DNA of 64,000 nucleotides from Limnephilus marmoratus (Eukaryota; Arthropoda; Insecta; Trichoptera; Limnephilidae). The position numbers and the translations under genes are program-made. Where the stretch lies: contig OU862910.1 of NCBI GenBank assembly GCA_917880885.1, positions 12,164,710 to 12,228,709 of the forward strand, read 5' to 3'. Shown here in pieces: positions 11,915-22,465 of this stretch. Below the pieces are notes generated by a model that was given only the letters and a program-made list of their open reading frames with translations, did not search any database and was not told the DNA's origin. The stretch's first letter is position 1. Every line of letters begins with the position of its first letter.

Positions 11915-12876
11915 ATAGTCCAGTAAAGGAAGGAGTTGTAGAGTGCGTGAGCAGGAACCTAAGCGATTCTTTCAGGACTTGTTTAGGGTGCTTAGGGTGT
12001 GAACATACTAAAAGTCCTGACATCTAGGTGGTGAGCTAGGGGGGGAGGGGGGGGGGGGAAGGTCCCGATTTTCGGGTTTCCGTTTATATCTCAAAAACGG
12101 TGCGTCGCAGAGGAAAACTTTTTCAGAATAAGTAAAAGCTCATAAAATTATTTACAACTTTTATTCTATACGTAATTTTGGAAATCCCAACCGTTTTTGA
12201 GTTATATGCTCCACAAATGTCAATATTTTCAAAAAAATCATTTTACCTCACATTTTTCATCAAACATTCCTTCATATCGTCTAAAATATTCATCCAAGAA
12301 AGAAATTTATTTAAAAAAAGTTGTAAATAATTTAATTACCTTTTAGAATATATATACATATGTAAATAAATCTCCAACCGGTAAATATTTACAGCAATTT
12401 TAAGTTTTTTCGTAAAATGTCGTCATTTTCAGAAAAAGCTGTTTTTTCTTACCAAATTATTAAGACGGGTTTTTTCTTCATGGGAAATTCCTTATTAATT
12501 TTTGTACGCAAGAAAGCAGGTAAGTTGTTCTCGAACAGATGATTAGTGGAATTCATTTTATAATCATTATTATTGTGAAGGGTGATTAGGTTAGTCGTCG
12601 GAGATGCTACAATAACGTGCTACGATGCTGTTCGAGTTGGTGAAAAAGCAATGAATGAATGCGATAGTGGGCTTGACATTCTCAGACATCAAGTTGTCCC
12701 GCAAAGTTCAGGCATTCCCAATGTCTTCTGTCAGCTCGTCGATAAAAATTCACGATGAAAAGGTTGCAGTTGACCCAACATTGCTGTTTCAGCGGATGTG
12801 TATAAGCAAACGATCAGATGAGGATTTGATGAAATTCTTTGAGTATGAGTTGGCCCCATTTCCCTTGGCACTGTTC
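11915..12876 (+). repeat. left arm of a ~965-bp inverted repeat
   Basis: The arm starts at ATAGTCCAGTAAA and ends at CTGTTC. It is the reverse complement of 14582-15548 with scattered substitutions and small indels, and includes a G-run tract near 12040. It carries a second copy of the 5' part of the gene on the opposite strand: exon 1 at 12480-12519 (ATG...AAAGCAG), a GTAAGT donor, an intron, and exon 2 from 12595. Exon 2 here keeps the GGA codon that is a stop in the other arm, but a 4-bp duplication at 12651-12658 shifts the frame downstream. The gene copy is cut at 12876, where unrelated sequence begins. Confidence 0.9.
12480..12876 (+). pseudogene. 5' fragment of the PIN-like gene in the left inverted arm
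   Basis: This is a partial copy, in opposite orientation, of the start of the gene at 12923-14974. Exon 1 encodes MGNSLLIFVRKKA and ends in CAG|GTAAGT. The exon 2 acceptor is TTAG at 12591-12594, and the spliced frame reads on into GDATITCYDAVRVGEKAM. An ATGA duplication then shifts the frame, although the older frame (FSDIKLSRK, then MSSVSSSIK) remains readable to 12860. The copy stops abruptly at the arm boundary, so it has no catalytic part. It faces the end of the main gene, so any transcript from it would run antisense into that gene. Confidence 0.75.
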
Positions 12877-12922
12877 TCAATAACATCATGTTACACTCTC
12901 AACTTTATATGGATTCACGTTA

Positions 12923-14974
12923 TCATATCCTCTTTGGACGTGAGGGTCCTGGCAAGCGTTGTTCATCCTTGGCATCGTCATTCTCAGTGGTGGATGGTTC
13001 TTGCTGAAAGGGCTCTACGTCGTTTTCATTGTCTTCCTCGGCAACAGGCACGCTATTGAGGCATCTCCCTTGGCAGTGAAGGCACGCTGCAGAACAGGTC
13101 AGCATTGCTTTTCGGCATCCACATTTGCCAATTGCACAATCCTTGGTGCAGCGGCAAATTATCATTTTCAGAAGGACCTCAGGTGCTGTTGTAATTGACA
13201 CCAGGTTGTCTCCTTCGTGTTTCCACCTCCATTCTTCAGGGGGCAGCTCAATCCCAAGCCACTGCTGAACTTGGTGGTATGTCCGCCGGGAATGCTGTTT
13301 AGCTGCAATCTCTGTTGAAGGGAGGGAGCTGATGTCAGGCTTCATATTTGCCACGGACCTTGTGAACGACTGGAAGCGGTACTGGTTAAGGGAGGTCTGT
13401 CTTTTTGGCGCCGCATACCATTTCAGGAAGCATTTATTTCCAGCCTCTTTAACCTCCTCGTGAAAGGAGGAGGGGTTGTAAAAGATCATTGCCGCTTGCT
13501 TGATCATTTTTGACTCCAAGTACAATTTTGAAAAGCCCACCTTGCTTCTCCTGAAAGTTGCAGACGTTGTATCGCATCCGGTAAATGAATGTAAAAATAT
13601 GATGTGTTCAAATCAAAGATATTCAAATACAGAAGAGATATGCTATGGTGTCCGCGCAACTGTCGCCGGACTACGCGCTAATTAGCGTAGTTTTCATACA
13701 AAAAGAATTTGTTCATTTCGTTGATTTTTTGAAAATGTGCATTAATATTGGTTAACAATATATTTTGAATAAGGAAAGAATTCGTTTATTTAGTTTAACG
13801 TTCGTTTGGTTTATTCGTTAATTCTTTGTTCTTTTAGTTTATTTGTTAATTGGTAAACAATATCGGCGACACCCGGAAGCGCAGACCCACATAGTAAAAA
13901 CAGCAGATAGCACATCTACTTATATTTCAATATCTTTGGTTCAAATCCACGATACTGCATCTCTTGGGTGGACAGTGCCATTGTTTTGGTTTTCCCTCGT
14001 CCGGGTTTCAGCAGCAGAATATCTTAGGTGGGAGGAGTGGAAGCAATCAAAAGGACAGTGAGGTCCACATTCTCACCAAAGACAGCCACATAGTTGTGAA
14101 AGGATAGTTCCACAGCAATCTTCACGATAAGGACGTCAGCATCATCGGTGGCCTGAAGAGTCTGTATCCCATTTTCCCGAAACTTTGTCTGTAGTGAGGA
14201 GATGAAGTTACTTTTGTTGGTAGGATTGGATAAAAAATCTTCCTGCTTAACGGGTATTGATTTGTTCCATGTCAAATTGATGTCGGCTGACCTTCTCAGT
14301 CTGTATCGTCGCATCTGTTCTTGTGATTTCGTACTATTGGCTGGGTTTGCGTACCCATCAAATACCACAGTGCGAGTCATTCCAGGATAGTGGTAGTTGA
14401 CACAGGTGATATAACGATCACAAATTGCGGCAACGGATGCATCTTTTTGTCAAATTACTCTGTGTAGTAGAAATCCTCCGTCCACAACTATGTTCATCCG
14501 AGATAGTAGAACAGTTTTTTTGGTAGGCTCGAATAAGCTATACAGAACAGATTTTGTTGTCTTTCGCATCCCACTTTCATTGAACAGTGCCAAGGGAAAT
14601 GGGGCCAACTCATACTCAAATAATTTCATCAAATCCTCATCTGATCGTTTGCTTATACACATCCGCTGAAACAGCAATGTTGGGTCAACTGCAACCTTTT
14701 CATCCTGAATTTTTATCGACGAGCTGACAGAAGACATTGGGGATGCCCGATTTTTGCGGGACAACTTGATGTCTGAGAATGTCAAGCCCACTATCGCATT
14801 CATTGCCTTTTCACCAACTCGAACAGCATCGTAGCACGTTATTGTAGCATCTCAGACGACTAACCTAATCACCCTTCACAATAATAATGATTATAAAATG
14901 AATTCCACTAATCATCTGTTCGAGTACAACTTACCTGCTTTCTTGCGTGCAAAAATTAATAAGGAATTTCCCAT
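12923..14974 (-). pseudogene. PIN/FEN1-like protein with Cys-rich tail, repeat-associated, decayed
   Basis: Exon 1 (14935-14974) encodes MGNSLLIFARKKA and ends CAG|GTAAGT. A 75-bp intron ends in TTAG, and splicing joins in frame to DATITCYDAVRVGEKAMNAI. Downstream blocks in order are: FDGYANPANSTKSQEQMRR; LTWNKSIPVKQEDFLSNP; then DDADVLIV and GENVDLTVLL, which resemble the acidic motifs of PIN/FEN1-like nucleases. After a probable deletion around 13700-13880 come FLHSFTGCDTTSA, a HSRRTYHQVQQW block, and a tail with CxCx3Cx4CxCx6Cx3Cx2Cx3C spacing (residues 129-160 of the last frame). Stops include TGA at the exon 2 start, TGA after LLHRVI, TAA after STPPT and TAG after ILKYK. From memory this matches a highly repetitive arthropod and cnidarian protein family of unknown function. 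Nuclease activity is inference. Confidence 0.72.
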
Positions 14975-15548
14975 GAAGAAAAAACTCGTCTTAATAATTT
15001 GGTAAGAAAAACAGCTTTTTCTGAAAATGACGACATTTTACGAAAAAACTTATAATTGCTGTAAATATTTACTGTTTGGAGATTTATTTACATGTGTATA
15101 TATATTCTAAAAGGTAATTAAATTATTTACAACTTTTTTTAATTAAATTTCTTTCTCGGATGAATATTTTAGACGATATGAAGGAATGTTTGATGAAAAA
15201 TGTGAGGTAAAATGATTTTTTTCGAAAATATTGACATTTGTGGAGCGTATAACTCAAAAACGGTTGCTATTTCCAAAATTACGTATAGAATAAAAGTTGT
15301 AGATAATTTTAAGAGCTTTTACTTATTCTAAAAAGTTTTCCTCTGCGACGCACCGTTTTTGAGATATAAACGGAAACCCGAAAATCGGGACCTTCCCCCC
15401 CCCCCTCCCCCCCCTAGCTCACCACCTAGACGTCAGGACTTTTAGTATGTTCACACCCTAAGCACCCTAAACAAGTCCTGAAAGAATCGCTTAGGTTCCT
15501 GCTCACGCATTCTACACCTCCTTTTGGACCATTCGTTTACTGGACTAT
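14582..15548 (-). repeat. right arm of the ~965-bp inverted repeat
   Basis: Reverse complement of 11915-12876. It holds the promoter-proximal DNA, exon 1, intron and first part of exon 2 of the PIN-like gene in its natural continuity. A C-run tract near 15395-15415 mirrors the G-run of the left arm. The outer end is TTTACTGGACTAT. Confidence 0.9.
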
Positions 15549-15620
15549 TAACACACTGGACATTGCATGATTTTACATTATTTGCTACCCTCATCGCTGT
15601 TAGTATTACATTTGTGAATA

Positions 15621-15740
15621 GATTAGTGGCAAAAGTAGAGTTGGTATTTATTTTAAAATACTGGAGAATTTAGGACTATTGGAGATTAGTGGCAAAAGTA
15701 TAGTTGATATTTATTTTAAAATACTGGAGAATTTCGGAAT
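15621..15740 (+). repeat. tandem duplication, 63-bp period, two units
   Basis: Unit 1 (15621-15683) and unit 2 (15684-15740) both begin GATTAGTGGCAAAAGTA and contain TATTTATTTTAAAATACTGG. They differ by a few bases. Confidence 0.85.
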
Positions 15741-15877
15741 CTTTAGGGCTGGAGAATGTTCATGAAATGACCTTCACAAACGCTTACATTTTTTTTCTTT
15801 TAGTTAATTAGTCTTTTAGTTGATCTTTTAGTTAATCTGTCAATTTCTGTCAGTGACTCGTTTGCATAGTCATTTTT

Positions 15878-16030
15878 GGGCATACATTAATTACGCGAGC
15901 AGTTTTTTTCAATCTGGACCCTTCCCCTCTTTGGTGAGATAAATTTGGGCGACTTCGTATATTCTTTTCAAGGAATGTGAGATTTTGCTGGACCCCCCCC
16001 CCTTTGAGCTCACGTAATTAATGTATGCCC
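15878..16030. mobile_element. short MITE with ~18-bp terminal inverted repeats
   Basis: It begins GGGCATACATTAATTACG and ends with the reverse complement (CGTAATTAATGTATGCCC). The next bases (CGAGC on one side, GAGCTC on the other) are partly complementary. The 150-bp interior has C-rich and T-rich runs and no coding potential. A target duplication is not obvious. Confidence 0.65.
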
Positions 16031-16150
16031 CCTTCGCTTATCTTCTGACAAGTTCTACCGTCTTGATTGTTGATATAAAATATTCTGCGCTTGTCAGTCA
16101 TTTTCTCCGGGTCCAGGTAAATTGACTTCGAGAAATCGAAATCGAACAAC

Positions 16151-16179
16151 GTCTGTCTGTCTGTCTGTCTGTCTGTCTG
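16151..16179. repeat. (GTCT)n microsatellite
   Basis: About seven perfect GTCT units. Confidence 0.95.
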
Positions 16180-16511
16180 CTCCCATTTCCCCCCTTCTAG
16201 TAATTTTATTTGTCGAATATCTTAATGCGGATAATAATGATAACTAAATATTTGAATTATGTAGCTAAACGTTGCGTATTTACTTAAAGAAGGGGTGAAT
16301 GGAACACATATTTATTTAGCTGGTTGTATAAAGCGTGGATGCACTCAAAGAGAAATAATAAATCTATCTAGAGAGCATTTAGTTCGGGTTTGAATCTTGC
16401 AATCATACATAAAGATAGTTGCCAATAATATATGCGTTAAAGAAAGTGAAGATAATGTAGGTGGTTCTTAGTCGAAGTATGGTACAGTTAAACATGACCG
16501 AATTTCATATC

Positions 16512-16640
16512 GACACCGTGGCGCAGTGGTTAGCGCGTTTGCCCGGAAAGCAAGTGTCAATATGTTTTTCTGATATTTCTGTTTCCAGATTTTCGATAGA
16601 GTTTCGCTTATATTGTCTTCATTTATTTAAATAATAAATC
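16512..16640 (+). mobile_element. SINE-3 copy
   Basis: The head GACACCGTGGCGCAGTGG, then TTAGCGCG, is a tRNA-like 5' half with a good A box. Text near GCAAGTGTC is internally deleted, so the B box is lost. The tail matches the family: TTTCTGTTTCCAGATTTTCG, then AGTTTCGCTTATATTGTCTT. The copy at 26118 preserves the missing B-box part. Confidence 0.75.
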
Positions 16641-16995
16641 TATTCAGGTACGATATAATCATTTCATAAATATGTTTGTGACTGTTCAATTATTTTCAGA
16701 GCATCGTTTATATTTGGTTAATTCATGGAATATTCCATTGCAAAAACAACGAAATACGTTCATACGAAAATAAAGAAATACATATTGGGGGTTGGATTCA
16801 ATTTAAAAAAAACGTATTGCTCTTAGTCTAGGAAGTAGAAAGAGGTAATTATGTAGTGTAAGGTTTCTAATGAACCTTGTCATTTTTAAGATTAAAAGTT
16901 TTGAATTTTATTCACCGTTAATTTCCTACGTGCCCGGTTGTCACTGTTTCGTTAAAGAGATTACGTAAACAGGGGTCTACTAAGTAATAATTTTA
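16641..16995. other. AT-rich DNA, nothing recognised
   Basis: No repeat partner and no open frame of note. Confidence 0.4.
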
Positions 16996-16999
16996 ATTA

Positions 17000-17215
17000 A
17001 TACTTTAAAAGATATAACACAGGTAGGCACGTTTCTGTGAGACGTCCATCTTTGAGACAGGCCCTGGAGACTTGTTTTCTCGATTGAATTGATGAATGCC
17101 GCGGAATCTTGGATTTGGAAATTAACGCACTTACCAACGTCCGATCGAGCTGAAACTCGGCAGTTGGTTGTCGATGACAGTGTATTCTATCTGAAGGCAA
17201 TTTGCAGCATTCACG
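17000..17215 (-). repeat. interspersed repeat, partner of 46985-47165
   Basis: The reverse complement contains CTGCCGAGTTTCAGCTCGAT, then CGGACGTTGGTAAGTGCGTT. It aligns with 46985-47165 (CTGCCGAGTTTCAGCTTCAT, then CGGATGTCGGGAAGTGGGTT), preceded in both by an ATTGTCATCTACAGC-like segment. Non-coding; superfamily unknown. Confidence 0.6.
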
Positions 17216-17224
17216 CTTTGATCT

Positions 17225-17775
17225 TAAATTCTAAAAAAATCAATGAACGATGAAAACATAAATTATAATTACTTAATGAAAGAATTAATTATATTAAAAC
17301 TCTCAGATCGAAGAATTATATCCGACTTAATATTTATGTTCAAAATTGTAAATGGTAGAATAGACAGTCCTGATTTAACTAAGCTCATCGAATTTCATAT
17401 ACCCACTAGAGCAACTCGCTCCAAAATCTTGTTTCATTGTAACAACAACAGGACTGAGTACACGAAACACTCGCTTTTACCTAGATTACATGAAGTTAGT
17501 AATAGATACGCAGATGTGGCGGATCTATTTAACTGCACGGAAGCTAGGTACAAGAAGGCTATTCTGTCATATATTTTCAATCAATATTAATTTTATTTGT
17601 ACTACAGTATTGAATGTAATTGTAGCTCTTTGTGTCATTTCTTAATCAAATGCCACAATTAATTTATAACTCTTTTTTTTAATTATTTCTTAAGTACCTA
17701 CAACAAATATTTTGTGACATATAATATGTATTTATGGTATATTTATACCGTTAATAAATAAATAAATATTAAATA
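17225..17775 (+). mobile_element. LINE 3' end, 5' truncated (Jockey/CR1-like group)
   Basis: This 5'-truncated non-LTR retrotransposon keeps the last 115 codons of the reverse-transcriptase ORF (17243-17590), a 3' UTR and an AATAAATAAATAAAT tail ending near 17775. The protein end contains LSDRRIISDLIFMFKIVNG, IDSPDLTKLIEFHIP and a SLLPRLHEVSNRYADVADLF block. In this clade these follow the polymerase domain (the region after thumb, with no catalytic role assigned). The frame is intact but has no polymerase motifs, so it is dead on arrival. Clade is inferred from the style of the C-terminus and the A-rich tail; R1-type elements cannot be excluded. Confidence 0.7.
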
Positions 17776-17811
17776 AATGTCGCTTTTAAAAATTGAATTT
17801 GGCAAAGATTG

Positions 17812-17885
17812 GTAGCGCGGTTGATTCCGATAACTGGAAAGAAAGGTTCAAACCTCAGTCAAACCCAAAAAAGATGTTTTATAGA
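17812..17885 (+). mobile_element. weak tRNA-like segment
   Basis: TTGGTAGCGCGG and GGTTCAAACC are spaced roughly like A and B boxes, followed by an A/T-rich stretch. A decayed SINE head is likely, but no second copy was seen. Confidence 0.3.
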
Positions 17886-17899
17886 TGATTTTTTACATT

Positions 17900-18740
17900 C
17901 ATTTAGTCCTATTTGACCTCCCTTTGGAGCCGCCAAACGACCGGAAACACGTTTCGACGATATGTTAGTACGTAATAGAGCCCCATGATAATTCCGGTAT
18001 TTTTCACGGTTTTAGTAAATAATAATAAGTCAGTATATTATTTTTACGTTTACTTGTATTACAGTATACTTTTTATCTTATCAACAAGATTACTGTTTAT
18101 TGTTTACAATGTTCATCAACAGTTTATTTGTTCTGATAACAATGGCAAGAATATCGGTTGTGTTTGCGGTTTCAGTTTATTCCGAGAAACCGATATGTGT
18201 AGGAGGCAAGAGACATGCCTCTGTCTTCCATTGCTTTTAATCTCCTAGGTCGTAATACCAAATATCGATCGTCTTGGTATAATAAAGATGTGGTATTGTG
18301 CTATCGATATCTTGTTTTATTTATTCTAGGTATCGTAATATATTATCCTGTCAACCACAGGGATGATATTCTATAAGGGTCTGATCATTTTAATGATCGT
18401 GACGGGTACTTTGGCAAAACCTGGTTCATTAATTTGTATTGTTATATTTTAAGTCATAATACCAACATCAACCTCTATACATGTGATATTGTCTGATCTT
18501 CATTTGAACCTTTTATATTAGCTATTTTAAGTTTTTTTTTAAATCTACAGTTAAAACATTTCATAAAATCTTGGCGATGTAAAACCATGTATAGTATTAG
18601 TGAAAAGGTATTCCACGAAGAGCTGGGAGAAAATAAAGAGATGGCAAATGAATAAATTGTTCTTCATAGAACTCTGCGTAACTTAGGAAAATTCCAGAAA
18701 TTTATTATTATTTTTTTTCCTTGAACACCCTTAAACGAAC
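17900..18740. other. unassigned DNA
   Basis: A frame at 17985-18248 is open for 87 codons and hydrophobic in its first half, but has no recognisable domain and probably reflects low complexity. No repeat partner was noticed. Confidence 0.35.
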
Positions 18741-18747
18741 ATAATAT

Positions 18748-19030
18748 TTAAACAAGGTGTTGAGGGAGGTATTTGACTTACTTTAAACCAGTGATTCCTG
18801 ACACAATTTGGAGAAAGAAATGGGAATGAAATTTTGGTTTCGAGTGATTTTTTTTATGTCTGTTTTTTTTCCAGATGTCGTCACTGGCAACTCAGCCGAG
18901 TAACCGACTAACCCCTCATCCCACCTCTAACTCTCCAATACCTACAGATTTTATATTGCTTTTAGTTTTATAAACATTTTACCTTGAGTTTTTGGTAGGT
19001 TGGGGTTTCAATTTCAATGAAAATTGATAA
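18748..19030 (+). mobile_element. MITE related to 48818-49137, right end missing
   Basis: The left end ACAAGGTGTTGAGGG, then TTTAAACCAGTGATTCCTGA, corresponds to the terminal inverted repeat of the complete relative at 48818-49137. The interior shares CACTGGCAACTCAG, GAGTAACCG and a CCTACAGATTTT-like block. The right terminal repeat is not found. Confidence 0.6.
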
Positions 19031-20030
19031 TATTAACGAACCTAACAAAATTACTTTACATCTGTCGTAAGCAAAATTTCAAACCAATCTTTTTCGTTGC
19101 CTAGTTCGCGTCAGCACAGGACCTCCTAGCGTGGACTAAAAAAAAGTGTTGAGAAATAATTGAGACTTCGGATTTTCATGGATTTTTGGTTAGGGTAGAG
19201 ACTTTTTGCATTTTTAAAAGTTTATGAAAATATACAACCACGGTATTTACAAGTTATTTGTCTCGATTTTAATTAATTTTGATGCTTCTCAAAAGTAATG
19301 TATACTGTCAAATATATATAAATACTGTACACGTGTATACTGTCCAATCTGAAGGTGAAAATTGCCAAAATGTTATCGTGTACCGCGGTGAAGCTGCATT
19401 AAATAGATTTAAAATTTGAGGAAGATATATAAAAGAAGTTAAAAAAATTATATGCTTACCTAAAAAAGGAGAGTACACAAACACATACTTTTTATTTTAT
19501 AAATACCAACCTTTCGAGGGAAGAAACTATTAGCGCTATTTTCTCTCTCCTAAAATCGTCATAGTATATAACTTAATTCATTTATCAAAAGTCGAATAAG
19601 GTTTCCAGAATATAGCGTAGAGTGGCACTTTTGGCTTTGTTTAATTAGAGTTCAAGAGAATTTTCCCGTAGACAGTTAATTACTCGGCTGTCAGTCACTT
19701 TATAATGGCAGAGGCATCTACCGGTACGGAAATAACTGTTACTGTGAAATAACCCTTATCGCTTACTTACCGGCAACTTTTCATCTTCTAAATGTATGGA
19801 GCAACCTGGCTGAATAAACACATTGTGCTGGCGTATGTCAATTAACTGTACGAATATGTCACTGTGGCAATATTTCGGAATGAAAATATTAGATGTGCCT
19901 TAGGTTGAGAATAAATTGTAGCAGAACTAACACCTCCAAAAACACAAGTATTAAAAGTTTTAACACAGTTTCAAACATCAGTATTAAAAGTGGACGAAGT
20001 GTCGCAAACTTACGGGTGCAATGTATATGT
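19031..20030. other. unassigned DNA
   Basis: AT-rich, no open frame of note, no repeat partner seen. Confidence 0.35.
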
Positions 20031-20036
20031 TTCAGT

Positions 20037-20364
20037 CAAAACTCGTTTTTAGTTATAATGCGTTTTCACTAGTTAAAACTAGTTTTTACTAACTGCCTTT
20101 GTTAAAGCTGAAATTGGCATTGAAAATACAGATACTGTTTTTTAAAATATTTAATAACTGTTAACTAAAAACCTAACCTGATGTCACTCGACCAATCAGA
20201 ATAAAGCACGATAAACTTTGACATCGGTTGAAACAGTTCTAACTGAATCATTTCGAGAAAACGTGTTTTGTCTAGTTAGAACTAGTTTTTACTGATATTC
20301 AGCAAAAGGCATTCAGTGAAAACTAGTTTATAGATAAAACGCGTTGTAACTAACAACGGGTTTT
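20037..20364. mobile_element. MITE with ~65-bp imperfect terminal inverted repeats
   Basis: The left end AAAACTCGTTTTTAGTTATA and the right end read inward AAAACCCGTTGTTAGTTACA continue as matching sequence through GCGTTTT, an AAACTAGTTTTTACT-like block and TGCCTTT. The palindromic motif AAACTAGTTT recurs several times. The 330-bp element is non-coding. The superfamily cannot be set because no clean target duplication was found. Confidence 0.7.
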
Positions 20365-20626
20365 TAATGTATATAATTTTTAATGTGTATGTATATGCGA
20401 TTTTAATGATTTAACAAATATTCAGATCGATAAATGAATTAAAAAGAAAATGTGGTTGTAAGATTGTATATTAATATCATCTTGCCAACATAAAGAACCG
20501 CATTTAGAGGGATTTTCCACTGCGGAAATGCTCACCCACGGTTCTAAAATCCAGTTCTCTAGTAGATACCAACCTTTAATGTCCCTTTTGATACCGGACA
20601 AAAAAATCATTGATTTAATATAAAGT

Positions 20627-20905
20627 ACTAGCTTTTTCATGGTATTAGGATGTTCCCTCTCCGACTCCTCCACCCCCTCCACCCTCCCCCCATCCCGCCC
20701 CCTCTCTCCCGCATTCTATACATTAATTCCCGGTACATTTAGTTTTCAAACTGCTCGCCTGCCACCTATTACAATTTTTTATTCAAATTTCATAATGTCA
20801 GAGCTCGCCAGTAGTTTTATACAAAAAAAAGAATTATCCAATTTGGTGCAATCGTTCGGTAGCTACGCGCCCACACACATTTCGGCGATTCATTTTTAAA
20901 GATAG
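20627..20905 (+). repeat. Rep-4 copy
   Basis: Features shared with the other Rep-4 copies, in order: a CTCC-rich pyrimidine tract, TCTATACATTAATTCCCGGT, TTTTCAAACTGCTCG, ATAATGTCAGAGCTCGCCAG, and AATTTGGTGCAATCGTTCGG with a CGATTCATTTTTA end. This is a non-coding interspersed family; I cannot assign its superfamily. Confidence 0.6.
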
Positions 20906-21072
20906 ATATTAACTACGACGCCAACATCATTTCCACGGCAACCGTTTGTTTTGCTTTTCTTCTGACATTTGAACTCGATTTTGTTAGGGAAAGAAAACGT
21001 ATGATAAATGATTTCATAACGCCAGAGCTTACCCCTATGTACATGTACAGCCTATATTACTCGCAAATAATG

Positions 21073-21202
21073 TAGCTTTCTATTGGTGAAAGAATTTTTA
21101 AAGTTCATTCAGATTTTTTTGCGTGAAAGAGTAACAAACATACATACATACATCCATATATACATACATACAAACTCTCGCCTTTATAATATTATTAGGA
21201 TT
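21073..21202 (+). repeat. 3' end of a Rep-4-related repeat
   Basis: Contains TTGCGTGAAAGAGTAACAAA, CATA microsatellite units, and the end CGCCTTTATAATATTATTAG, shared with 36070-36203. Confidence 0.6.
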
Positions 21203-21651
21203 TAATGAAAATTGATAAAACATAAAACACAATAACAGCTGTAAAAATCACATCGTAAGCTGAAAACACGTTTTGTAGATGTTTATAAAAAAATAATAAA
21301 TAAATTATCTATGTGAAATGAAGTCGACTAAATTAAGTACTTAAATTTCATATTACTGTTAGAATTAAAGCCATTAGTCATAATTTATTATTGTAATGAT
21401 AACGTGGGTCTAATAATGTGGGGTTAATTCTCATACGAGTAAATTATAATTTACGACACATTTTATACCGTAAAAGTAACAAACAGAACGTGGTTAACCT
21501 TGCTTTCTTGCACCTAAAATAATTTCAGAAAATTTTGATGAATACGTAAAAAGCAGGTAGTTTTAAAAAATAATTTTTGTCTTTTTGATTAGTAAGTGAT
21601 TGGGCGGTAAAAGTAGTTACGAATCGACTACTTAATTACTTGGACGATTAC

Positions 21652-21970
21652 GTTGCTCTGCCATTCAATAATTTTTTTCTCCCTGCGTGTCCTTTCCCAT
21701 TCGTTCTGTTGCCCTTCCGCCTCCGCCTCCCCATCCCCCTCCCGAATTCCTTACATTCAGTCCCTATACATTAATTTTTCAAACATCTCGTTTGCCACCT
21801 ATTGCAATTTTTTTATACAAAATTCGTAATGCCAGAGCTCACCAATAGTTTTATACAAACCTTGTCCTGACAATAACGAGCACAAAAAAAAAGAATTATC
21901 AAATTTGGTGCAGTCGTTCGGAATTTATGCGCGTACATGCATTTCAGCGATTCATTTTTATTTATATAGA
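21652..21970 (+). repeat. Rep-4 copy
   Basis: Begins TTGCTCTGCCATTCAATAA, then CTCCCTGCGTGTCCTTTCCC, a C/T tract, TGCCAGAGCTCACC and TTTGGTGCAGTCGTTCGG, ending CGATTCATTTTTATTTATAT. It is the most complete plus-strand copy of the family. Confidence 0.65.
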
Positions 21971-22042
21971 AGAAGAAGAAGAAGATAGAAGAAGATAGAT
22001 AGGTTTATATAGATAGATAGAAGATAGATAGATAGATAGATT
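21971..22042. repeat. (GAA)n/(GATA)n simple repeat
   Basis: GAAGAAGAAG followed by interrupted ATAGATAGATAG units, directly at the 3' end of the Rep-4 copy. Confidence 0.9.
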
Positions 22043-22208
22043 AATGATACCTATCGATGATGCTTAATGAATTTTCGACTTGTGGGTGGTTTTATTTGTC
22101 ATTTTTGTCAACCCGAAATATTTTTCTTAAGATCTTGAAAACTTGTACAACTGGATAATTACAACACACCGCATACGTCATACATATGTCTAGTAATGTT
22201 ACATTGTT

Positions 22209-22450
22209 TTGAAAACAAGCTTAAGGGTCCAAGTGGTTAAGACTCTCGACTAGCAATCCGAAGGTTGTCGGCACAAATAAAATAAATTTTAATTGATTAG
22301 TTTGTGTTATTTCACAATAAAAAAATAATATATGGTACATTTGCGGCACATTTTAGAATGGAAAATACTCTCAGTATCGCCCTGGTGCGAGACCACCATT
22401 TAGAATTAAAACGTTGCTTGAAATAACAGCTTTTCTTTGGTAATCAGATC
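22209..22450 (+). mobile_element. SINE-1 copy, diverged, 3' truncated
   Basis: The degraded head (AAGTGGTTAAGACTCTCGAC, then CAATCCGAAGGT) is followed by the family linker TTTGTGTTATTTCACAAT and the body start TTTGCGGCACATTTTAGA, then GTATCGCCCTGGTGCGAGAC. The B box and the second half of the body are missing. Confidence 0.75.
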
Positions 22451-22465
22451 TAAATAACCATAAAT

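Noticed and set aside
16151..16179. Regulatory GTCT motif cluster
   Set aside because: A plain tetranucleotide microsatellite with no adjacent gene.
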